In this document: one piece after another, positions 14,556-21,707 of the stretch
Numbering within the stretch: position 1 is the first letter of the stretch
How the letters are laid out: each line of letters begins with the position of its first letter
Assembly (NCBI GenBank): GCA_018714045.1
Contig: DVNX01000012.1
Coordinates: 1 to 33,084 of the forward strand
Length of the DNA stretch: 33,084 bases
Direction of reading: 5' to 3'
DNA from: Candidatus Ornithoclostridium faecavium
GTDB lineage: Bacteria > Bacillota > Clostridia > Christensenellales > UBA3700
Notes under the pieces: model-generated
Databases searched by the model: none
What the model saw: only the letters and a program-made list of their open reading frames with translations
Told to the model about the DNA's origin: nothing
Position numbers and translations under genes: made by a program

Positions 14556-16805
14556 TTATTCTGTTTTTTTGCTCTTTGCCGCACTCTTTTTCGTCGCAGC
14601 CGCTTTACCCGTCTGCTTCTTTTCGGAAGGCTTTTTCGCCGCGGGTTTTCTGACCTTTTTTTCTTCTTTTTCCTGCGGTTTTTCAGTCTCTTTTTCCTCT
14701 GCGCTCTGAACCGCCGCCGTACTTTCTTCCGCATCGGCAATTATTTCAAGCGCCTGTTCCTTGTCCTTTTCAGCCGTTATACCGTCCTCTTCGACGACGA
14801 CAATGTCTTCCTCTCCGTCGTGAGCCTCAGAATACTCTTTTCTGTACTGAAGTTCTTTATTCTTCATAAGCTCGAGATAAGCGGTATCGTGATGGAATGT
14901 GGGTACGAGTACCTTGAGCTTCTCTATGACCGCCTCTTTGTCGTTGGTGTCGCAGATAGCGCGCATTTCCTTGAGATCCGCGGTGAATTTTTCGGTATCT
15001 ATCGTCATCTGTTTGCCGATGAATATCTTGTTGTTGTCCGTCTTTTTAAGCCCTTCTTCCTTCATCAACAATTCTTCGTACAGCTTTTCGCCAGGTCTCA
15101 GTCCCGTAAACTTTATCTGTATATCCTCGTAAGGGGTATAACCCATCATCTTTATCATGTTTTCCGCAAGCGTGACTATCTTTACGGGTTCGCCCATGTC
15201 GAGAATGAATACCTCGCCGCCGTGAGCGTACGCGCCCGCCTGCAATACGAGAGACACCGCCTCGGGTATCGTCATAAAGTATCTTATTATCTCAGGGTGC
15301 GTTACGGTGACGGGGCCGCCGTTCTTTATCTGCTCTCTGAAAAGCGGGATGACCGAGCCGTTGCTGCCCAGAACGTTGCCGAACCTTACCGCCGCGAACT
15401 CCGTGCGCGAATTGCCGTATTTCTGGCTGAACATTTCGATTATCTCTTCGCAGCAACGCTTTGTAGCGCCCATTACGTTGGTCGGGTTGACCGCCTTGTC
15501 GGTGGATATCATTATGAATTTCTGCACGCCGTATTCGTAGCTGAGTTTAACGACGTTGAGCGTGCCGAACACGTTGTTCTTGACCGCTTCTTCGGGGTTT
15601 GTCTCCATAAGCGGCACGTGCTTATGAGCCGCCGCGTGGAATATGATCTGAGGATGATACTGCTCAAACAGATCCTTCATCTTGCCGTAATCGGTTATGG
15701 AAGCTATCTCGACGTTGAGGTCGTAGTCCGGACCGTAGTTCCTCAATATCTCCTGCTGTATAGCGTAAGCGCAGTTTTCGTAGACGTCGAGGACTATTAT
15801 CCTGCGCGGCTTGTATTTTACTATCTGTCTTACCAGCTCGCTGCCGATAGAGCCGCCGCCGCCCGTTATCATACAGACCTTGTCCTCGATATATCCCTTT
15901 ACGCCTGCGTCGTTGAAGGATATCTGCTCTCTTCCCAGAAGGTCGCCTATATTTATCTCCTTAGCCTGTCCGACGAGATCCACGTTCTGTATCATCTCGC
16001 TGAGGTAGGGGAGAACTTTGAGCTGACATCCCGTTTGCATACAGGTCGCAAGTATGCTCTGTCTTGCCTGCGGGTTTATCGACGGTATAGCGAATATTAT
16101 GCACGCGACGTCGTACTTTCTGGTGAGCCGCGGTATCTCCTTGGTCGTGCCCACGACCTCGACGTCGTGGATAATTCTTCCCTGCTTGTCCGGGTCGTCG
16201 TCGACAAGGCATACGGGCTTATAAATGCTGCCCGCCCTTGAAAGCTCTTCGAGTATCGCGCTGGCGGTATAGCCCGCGCCTACGATCATAGTGCGCTTGC
16301 GCTGTTTGGGGAGCGCCTTGTCCTTTATCTTAGCGTATATCATCTCGTAGAAAAGACGGTATACGACCGTGACTCCCATAGTGGTGAATCCGATATTGAT
16401 ATAAGAGGGATACGCCTTGAGAATTTGTTTGGAGCCTTCTTCGCCCGGTTTTACCACTTCGCCCGAAACCCATCCGCCGAGAAGCTGATCTATAATGGCA
16501 AAGACGACCGTTGCCAGCGTGCATGCGAAAACGAGTCTGATATAATCTCTGCCGCGTGCGTAACGCCAGACGACCTTGTTTACTCTGAAAATCACGAAAG
16601 ACACGAAAAACAAAGCGAGCGCAACGGGCAATGCGATAAACGCATTTTCGATTATCGTCCTGCTGACGCCTTCGTCGAGAACGTAAGCCTGTCCCAGTAT
16701 AACGGACAATATAAAGCATATTCCCACGAATACGAGGTCGGTGATAAACATCGTCCACTCGCGCAAAGTTTTTATATTGTAACTGTCTTTATTGAATTTT
16801 TTCAT
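14556..16805 (-). CDS. Membrane nucleotide-sugar 4,6-dehydratase (CapD/PglF type) with Lys/Ala-rich tail
   Basis: 749 aa. Four membrane helices (about 18-40, 52-74, 88-108, 135-155), a first Rossmann domain (VGAGYTA at 175-181), then the SDR catalytic domain: TGGGGSIGSEL at 314-324, AAAHKHVPLME at 391-401, ISTDKAVNPTN at 433-443 with K449. STDKA in place of the usual tyrosine motif is typical of PglF/CapD/FlaA1-like UDP-GlcNAc 4,6-dehydratases, which start bacillosamine, FucNAc or QuiNAc synthesis. The last ~95 residues are unusual: an acidic stretch, then repeated Lys-Ala-Pro-Ser like histone H1. Family members normally end near 610-650. ATG at 16805 follows GGAG by 7 nt. Last gene of the operon. 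Confidence 0.88.
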   Translation of the reverse strand: MKKFNKDSYNIKTLREWTMFITDLVFVGICFILSVILGQAYVLDEGVSRTIIENAFIALPVALALFFVSFVIFRVNKVVWRYARGRDYIRLVFACTLATVVFAIIDQLLGGWVSGEVVKPGEEGSKQILKAYPSYINIGFTTMGVTVVYRLFYEMIYAKIKDKALPKQRKRTMIVGAGYTASAILEELSRAGSIYKPVCLVDDDPDKQGRIIHDVEVVGTTKEIPRLTRKYDVACIIFAIPSINPQARQSILATCMQTGCQLKVLPYLSEMIQNVDLVGQAKEINIGDLLGREQISFNDAGVKGYIEDKVCMITGGGGSIGSELVRQIVKYKPRRIIVLDVYENCAYAIQQEILRNYGPDYDLNVEIASITDYGKMKDLFEQYHPQIIFHAAAHKHVPLMETNPEEAVKNNVFGTLNVVKLSYEYGVQKFIMISTDKAVNPTNVMGATKRCCEEIIEMFSQKYGNSRTEFAAVRFGNVLGSNGSVIPLFREQIKNGGPVTVTHPEIIRYFMTIPEAVSLVLQAGAYAHGGEVFILDMGEPVKIVTLAENMIKMMGYTPYEDIQIKFTGLRPGEKLYEELLMKEEGLKKTDNNKIFIGKQMTIDTEKFTADLKEMRAICDTNDKEAVIEKLKVLVPTFHHDTAYLELMKNKELQYRKEYSEAHDGEEDIVVVEEDGITAEKDKEQALEIIADAEESTAAVQSAEEKETEKPQEKEEKKVRKPAAKKPSEKKQTGKAAATKKSAAKSKKTE

Positions 16806-16841
16806 CTGTCGGCTCCGTTTAAAAGCATAGCGCCGCGCTGT

Positions 16842-18554
16842 TTACGCGCGCCTTCCTTTGTCTGTTTGCGTTTTCTTCCCTTCTTTTTCCTTTCCGATTG
16901 CGGCGTCTGAGCTTAAAGCGTCTGCCTCATCTTTTAAATCCGCTGCCGCCTCTTCTGCGCATACTTCCGACGCTGCAAGCTCTGTCTTCTCTTCTTCAAC
17001 CGTTTTTACGTCTTCTGCGCTCTCTTTTTCGGCACTTTCTTCTTTTTCGTTTAAGTCGTTCGCTCTATTCGCGCTTTCCTTTTCTTCCGCCTCAGGTCTC
17101 CCGAATACCACGCCGTCGATCGGTTTTTTATTCTGCGAGAATAACGGCAAAGGCGCTCCTATCAGCGAATATTCCTCGTCGCTCATTGAATTGCAACGCT
17201 CGTTTACCGCAGTAAGCACCGCTATCAGCAACAGTCCCGGCACAGCCAGGAACGTAAACGTATTTATCATCGCGTAGCCTTCGAATCCGAAACACGATAC
17301 GATGAGGAATACGTTAAACGATCTTGCCTTTTTAAAGGCGAATTTTATCCTCTTAAAATACATATAGCAACTTGCCACCAGACCGAACATGCCCAGGCTG
17401 GCTATCGTCTGGAAGAAAGTCGAGTGGAAATAATACATAGGATGGGAATTCAGATAGCTGTTTATCCCTATATATCCGAACCCTGCGCCGAACAACATAT
17501 TCTGTTTGAAAACGTTTACCGCTTCTTCGTATATCTTGTCTCTTCCCGATCCGTCCAGGCCGTTGCTGAAAGCTCTTTCGATAAACGCTATAAGCTTGTC
17601 TTTAAACACTACGCATACGATCGCTATCGCAATTATGACCAACGCGTAAGACAGCAGATATACCTTGCGATGTCTGTTGAAAATCACCGAAGCCGCTATC
17701 ATAAGTACGAATTCCATTATTCCGACAAGGATAGCGCCTCTCGAAACGGTCGCAATGACCGCAATTATCTGCAAGACGGCGATAACAGCGTATAAAAGCG
17801 ATCTGAAAAGATTCTTTTCGGATACCGCAACGTACATCGCTATCGGCATAGTGGCAAGAAGAACGGTTGCCGCGCCGTTACTTATTCCCCAGCCGAGATG
17901 CACTTCTGCATGTTCGGGGATAATGCCTGCCCATACCCTGATATAATAGATGAGCAACTGAACGGTTATCAGAAGTCCGAGATACAAAAACGCACGGCAT
18001 GCGTATCTGACGAATTCCTTTTTATCGAGCCCGTTGCAACAATTGACGATGAGCTCGTACACAGCAAAAGGCAGCAACCCCAGAAACGCCGCAAACGCGA
18101 GCCCTTTTATCTCATCGTTCAGCTGATTGCTCATAATGCCGCCCATAAACATGCTGGCAGCGACCAAAAGATACGCTAAGCCGAACGCTCCCGCCTTTAT
18201 CTTTTCGTTTCTGTAATAGACAAAATGGAAGATAAGACTTGCCGCTACCGGAATCAGAATGATGAACATGTATGCGAAATAAGGAGGAAATTCACCCTTC
18301 GATATAATGCAATATACGCTGATGAGCACAGGAAGACACGGCGTCATATCCCGCTTGACCACCAGAAGGAAGCTCATTATGAGCAGCATCGTCACAAAGC
18401 CCGCGACCATAGCTTCCGTCGCCCAGAACAGGACGACGAGAGCCGCGATCGCAAGCAGATACCAGTCCGAATAAACTACCTTATCTATTATCCTGAGCCA
18501 TTTGTCCGGCAGAACGCTTTTGCGCTCGTAAGCCGATATTGTTAACCCCGACAA
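16842..18554 (-). CDS. O-antigen ligase/polymerase-like (Wzy_C) membrane protein
   Basis: 570 aa with about 11-12 membrane helices over residues 30-455. The Wzy_C region is visible: ATVSRGAILVGI, then a large outer loop SGRDKIYEEAVNVFKQNMLFGAGFGYIGIN with HSTFFQTIASLG. Such proteins join or polymerise lipid-linked glycans at the outer face of the membrane. The C-terminal ~110 residues are a highly charged Glu/Lys/Ala tail, absent from typical members. The start is TTG at 18552-18554, supported by GGGAG 7 nt upstream; no ATG fits. It lies 36 bp after galE and 36 bp before the dehydratase gene, so it is the probable polymerase or ligase of the same surface glycan. Confidence 0.82.
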   Translation of the reverse strand: MSGLTISAYERKSVLPDKWLRIIDKVVYSDWYLLAIAALVVLFWATEAMVAGFVTMLLIMSFLLVVKRDMTPCLPVLISVYCIISKGEFPPYFAYMFIILIPVAASLIFHFVYYRNEKIKAGAFGLAYLLVAASMFMGGIMSNQLNDEIKGLAFAAFLGLLPFAVYELIVNCCNGLDKKEFVRYACRAFLYLGLLITVQLLIYYIRVWAGIIPEHAEVHLGWGISNGAATVLLATMPIAMYVAVSEKNLFRSLLYAVIAVLQIIAVIATVSRGAILVGIMEFVLMIAASVIFNRHRKVYLLSYALVIIAIAIVCVVFKDKLIAFIERAFSNGLDGSGRDKIYEEAVNVFKQNMLFGAGFGYIGINSYLNSHPMYYFHSTFFQTIASLGMFGLVASCYMYFKRIKFAFKKARSFNVFLIVSCFGFEGYAMINTFTFLAVPGLLLIAVLTAVNERCNSMSDEEYSLIGAPLPLFSQNKKPIDGVVFGRPEAEEKESANRANDLNEKEESAEKESAEDVKTVEEEKTELAASEVCAEEAAADLKDEADALSSDAAIGKEKEGKKTQTDKGRRA

Positions 18555-18590
18555 AACGCTTCTCCCTTTTTTCTTATTGTTTTTGCCTTA

Positions 18591-19607
18591 TCAGTCCTCG
18601 TCGTATCCCTTCGGATTGTTGACCTGCCATCTCCAGCTGTCTTCGCACATGTCTTTGAGGTCGTAGCGGCATTCGAAGCCGATCTCCTTTTTCGCGAGGC
18701 TCGCGTCAGCGTAACATTCAGCGATATCTCCCGCACGCCTCGGAGCGATGACGTAAGGCACCGCTTTACCGCTCGCCTTTTCGAAAGCCTTGACCATCTG
18801 AAGAACGCTGTATCCTTTACCCGTACCCAGATTGTAGGTGACCAGTCCGCAGTCTGTCGCAAGCTTTTTAAGTGCAAGCAGATGACCTCTCGCAAGGTCG
18901 AGGACGTGGATATAGTCTCTTACGCCCGTGCCGTCAACGGTCGGATAGTCGTTGCCGAAAACGCTGAGCTTTTCCAGCTTGCCGATCGCGACCTGAGTGA
19001 TATAAGGCATCAGATTGTTGGGTATGCCCGCCGGATCTTCGCCGATAAGTCCGCTCTTGTGCGCGCCGATCGGGTTGAAATAACGCAGGATAGCGATATT
19101 CCAGCTTGCGTCCGCCTTATACAGATCGCGCAGCATATCTTCTATCATAAGCTTCGTGGAACCGTAAGGGTTCGTCGTCGACAGCGGGAAATCTTCCTTT
19201 ATCGGAACGCTCTTGGGCTGTCCGTAGACCGTCGCGGAAGACGAGAATACGAAATTTCTGCAAGCGTGTTTTTTCATCACTTTGAGAAGATTGAGCGTGC
19301 TGATGAGATTGTTGCGGTAATATTCAAGCGGCATGCGGCAGGATTCGCCGACGGCTTTGAGCCCCGCAAAATGTATGACAGCTTCGGGCTTCTCCTTCTC
19401 GAAGATCGCGTCGAGAGCACTCTCGTCGCAAACGTCGTTCTGATAGAATACGAAATCCTTGTTCGTGATCTTTTTGACTCTTTCGACAACTGCGATCTTG
19501 CTGTTGCAGAGATTGTCAACTACCACGACTTCGAAACCGTTGTCGAGAAGATCAACTACCGTATGGCTGCCTATGTATCCGGCGCCGCCCGTAACCAATA
19601 CCTTCAT
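18591..19607 (-). CDS. galE: UDP-hexose/UDP-HexNAc 4-epimerase
   Basis: 338 aa extended SDR, full length. NAD site GGAGYIGSH (7-15), catalytic S124, Y148 and K152 (NPYGSTK), and FNPIGAH. In the C-terminal RRAGDIAECYAD, Cys298 aligns with E. coli GalE Tyr299 (RRPGDLPAYWAD). In characterised enzymes a small residue here, as Cys307 in human GALE, admits UDP-GlcNAc/UDP-GalNAc, while Tyr restricts to UDP-Glc/UDP-Gal. So this enzyme is predicted to work on both. ATG at 19607 follows AAAGGAG. It lies 42 bp after nahK, which supplies HexNAc-1-phosphates. Confidence 0.95.
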   Translation of the reverse strand: MKVLVTGGAGYIGSHTVVDLLDNGFEVVVVDNLCNSKIAVVERVKKITNKDFVFYQNDVCDESALDAIFEKEKPEAVIHFAGLKAVGESCRMPLEYYRNNLISTLNLLKVMKKHACRNFVFSSSATVYGQPKSVPIKEDFPLSTTNPYGSTKLMIEDMLRDLYKADASWNIAILRYFNPIGAHKSGLIGEDPAGIPNNLMPYITQVAIGKLEKLSVFGNDYPTVDGTGVRDYIHVLDLARGHLLALKKLATDCGLVTYNLGTGKGYSVLQMVKAFEKASGKAVPYVIAPRRAGDIAECYADASLAKKEIGFECRYDLKDMCEDSWRWQVNNPKGYDED

Positions 19608-19649
19608 AAAAATATCTCCTTTTTTACCGCTTTTTGCGGTTGACTTCTT

Positions 19650-20747
19650 TTATTTTGCGTATTTACGCGCGATTAAATTCATATCGCCCGTCTTTGCTTC
19701 CATTTCCTCTACCAGCCTGAACTGGGTACGGCATCTTACCAGATTGTGTTCAGGATAAGCCGTCTTGAAATAATTGTCCCCGTCAAGATAGTCTGTCAGG
19801 AAACGCATACCGCATTCGTACGTCATAAGTATTGAGCCGAACGCGAGGTTTTCAACCTCTTTATCCGTAATGCTTGCTCCGATCCCCGACAAAAATCCCT
19901 TCGCGAACGCCTCGTAAAGCGAGATATCGAAATGGACTTTATCAAGATCTTTTTCGTCTTCTGCCGCCGTCGAACAGCCGAAACGCACCGCGTCGCCGAA
20001 ATCGTAGAGAAGAGATCCCGGCATTATGGTATCCAGATCTATAACGCAGATAGCTTTTTTCGTATCCTTGTCTATCAGTATATTGTTGAGCTTGGTATCG
20101 TTGTGCGTCACTCTCAAAGGTATCTCCCCTTTCGCAAGCATGTCGACGACCTTGCCGCAGTACGCTTCGCGGTTCTTTACGAATTCTATCTCTTTCGCAA
20201 CTCCCGCCGCTCTTCCCGCTTTGTCCGCTTTAAGCGCGTTCAGGAATTTTGCGTACCTGTCGCGGGTATTGTGGAAATTCTTTATGACCTCGCCCAGTTT
20301 CGACGCGTCGAAATCGGCAAGCCCTGCAATGAAAACGCCGAACGCCCTGCCTGCGTTTTCGAAAACCTCGGCGCTATCGACGATCTGGTAAGCTTCCGTA
20401 TTTTCGATGAACAGAAAAGCGCGCCAGCAGTCGCCGATCTCGTCTTTATAATACGATTTCCCGTCTTTGGTGCGGACAAGGGTAAGACATTCTCTGTCGC
20501 TGTCCCCGCCGCGGCCGTCTATCTTCTCTCTGAGAAACTCAGTGACGGCGGCGACGTTTTCCATAAGAACGTCGATGTCAGGGAAAACGCTCTTGTTCAT
20601 TCTCTGGAGGATATACCTTTTTACCCTGCCCCCGTCGTCATAAGTAAGAGCGAATGTGTCGTTGATGTGACCGTTGCCGTAAGGTTCGCTGTTGACAAGC
20701 GTTCCTTTAAAAGAAAAAGCTGAAGCTATGTCTGTAATGTTTTTCAT
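19650..20747 (-). CDS. nahK: N-acetylhexosamine 1-kinase (LnpB/NahK)
   Basis: 365 aa, very close in pattern and length to bifidobacterial NahK (359 aa). It phosphorylates GlcNAc and GalNAc at C1 using ATP. Matching blocks: EPYGNGHINDTF, YILQRMNKSVFPD, the catalytic loop LRVTHNDTKLNNIL with D217, the metal motif VIDLDTIMPGSLLYDFGD, STAAEDEKDLDKVHF, and YECGMRFLTDYLDGDNYF. Aminoglycoside-phosphotransferase fold, cytoplasmic. In bifidobacteria it acts in galacto-/lacto-N-biose use with a phosphorylase and uridylyltransferase; neither is in this window, while galE follows directly. The first gene of the operon, behind a strong promoter; GAGGG precedes the ATG at 20747 at short spacing. Confidence 0.92.
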   Translation of the reverse strand: MKNITDIASAFSFKGTLVNSEPYGNGHINDTFALTYDDGGRVKRYILQRMNKSVFPDIDVLMENVAAVTEFLREKIDGRGGDSDRECLTLVRTKDGKSYYKDEIGDCWRAFLFIENTEAYQIVDSAEVFENAGRAFGVFIAGLADFDASKLGEVIKNFHNTRDRYAKFLNALKADKAGRAAGVAKEIEFVKNREAYCGKVVDMLAKGEIPLRVTHNDTKLNNILIDKDTKKAICVIDLDTIMPGSLLYDFGDAVRFGCSTAAEDEKDLDKVHFDISLYEAFAKGFLSGIGASITDKEVENLAFGSILMTYECGMRFLTDYLDGDNYFKTAYPEHNLVRCRTQFRLVEEMEAKTGDMNLIARKYAK

Positions 20748-20761
20748 TATCCCTCATTTTC

Positions 20762-20778
20762 GCGCGCTTATTGCGCGC
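20762..20778 (-). promoter_or_regulatory. GC-rich hairpin in the nahK leader
   Basis: Perfect six-base stem GCGCGC/GCGCGC with loop AATAA (minus strand), inside the ~42-nt leader and 6-7 nt ahead of the ribosome binding site. It could affect translation or mRNA stability. Confidence 0.5.
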
Positions 20779-20795
20779 ATACGCGATATATAATA

Positions 20796-20824
20796 ATAAT
20801 ACTATATAATCGGTCGTCTGTCAA
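20796..20824 (-). promoter_or_regulatory. Strong promoter of the nahK operon
   Basis: Minus strand TTGACA (20824-20819), 17-bp spacer, TATTAT (20801-20796). Confidence 0.88.
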
Positions 20825-21015
20825 ACACGTTGCATGAGCTGTTTCCGCTCCCGTACGTCGGGAAAAATACTCTTTTGTCGCCTTTTTGCAAATCAAAGCG
20901 TTTTTGAGCCCCCTTTCCACAGCAAAGCTCTCTTCTGAAAAATCCGCATCCGTGTCGTTTAACGCGATATTTGCTTTATTTGCCCGCAAGAGGGATATAT
21001 GTTTTTTCCGACGGA

Positions 21016-21021
21016 TATAAT
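21016..21021 (+). promoter_or_regulatory. -10 element set for a leaderless start
   Basis: TATAAT ends 6 bases before the ATG at 21028, so the normal start point would be the A of the ATG. The -35 region (GGATAT) is poor. Confidence 0.45.
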
Positions 21022-21027
21022 TTAAAT

Positions 21028-21528
21028 ATGACAAAAAAAGCATCTGCAATATTTTTTGCCGTCGGCGCTCTGTTTACACTGATACTGGGCACCGTCGGAC
21101 ATTTCTTTTACGAGTGGTCGGGAGAAAACCGGATAGCAGGCATTTTCTTTCCCGTCAACGAAAGCGTGTGGGAACATATGAAACTTACCCTTCTGCCGAC
21201 AGGCATTTATCTTGGCGCGGCGGCAATAAAATTGCGCGGCGGCAATTATGCCCTTTCGTCCTTTCTCGCGCTGTTTATCGGCGCGGCGCTGATACCGTTG
21301 CTGTTTTACAGCTACACGGGCATAATCGGCAGATCAATACTCGCAGTAGATATAGCGATATTCTTTTTCTCTGTGCTTGCAGGTTATGCCGTAGCGTTTC
21401 TCGCGTACAACTCCGTCCACCGCCCGATCCTGAACGAACTTGCTGTAATAGGCATAATCGCGATAGCTGTGTGTTTCTTTACTTTTACCGCTTTTCCGCC
21501 CGATTTCATACTCTTTGAAGAACCGTGA
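21028..21528 (+). CDS. Small integral membrane protein (DUF6512-like)
   Basis: 166 aa with about five membrane helices: MTKKASAIFFAVGALFTLIL, GIYLGAAAIKL, ALSSFLALFIGAALIPLLFY, SILAVDIAIFFFSVLAGYAV and VIGIIAIAVCFFTFTAF. FYEWSGENRIAGIFFPVNES with VWEHMKL in the first loop is a conserved signature I associate with a Clostridia family of unknown function. The ATG at 21028 is the only in-frame ATG; upstream TTG codons have no ribosome binding site. No Shine-Dalgarno sequence precedes it. A nine-codon reading frame (20999-21025) with AGAGGG ahead ends two bases before this ATG, so coupling is an alternative to leaderless translation. Role unknown. Confidence 0.75.
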   Translation: MTKKASAIFFAVGALFTLILGTVGHFFYEWSGENRIAGIFFPVNESVWEHMKLTLLPTGIYLGAAAIKLRGGNYALSSFLALFIGAALIPLLFYSYTGIIGRSILAVDIAIFFFSVLAGYAVAFLAYNSVHRPILNELAVIGIIAIAVCFFTFTAFPPDFILFEEP

Positions 21529-21656
21529 CAACAAAAACTCTCGTAGTTTTCTCTCTTGTATCTGCCTGAACTGCGGAAAGCAATGACTTCGCTTTAACGC
21601 GCAGACCCGAAAAAGCGTGCCTCCGCAGACGGCTTATACTTTTAACCGATAACCTG

Positions 21657-21690
21657 TTAAAAAAAGAGAAGGGACGCCCCTTCTCCTTTT
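21657..21690 (-). terminator. Terminator of the lipoprotein gene
   Basis: Perfect eight-base stem GAGAAGGG/CCCTTCTC around four bases; on the minus strand seven T follow. Confidence 0.9.
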
Positions 21691-21707
21691 AGTATTTTCG
21701 TCTCGGT

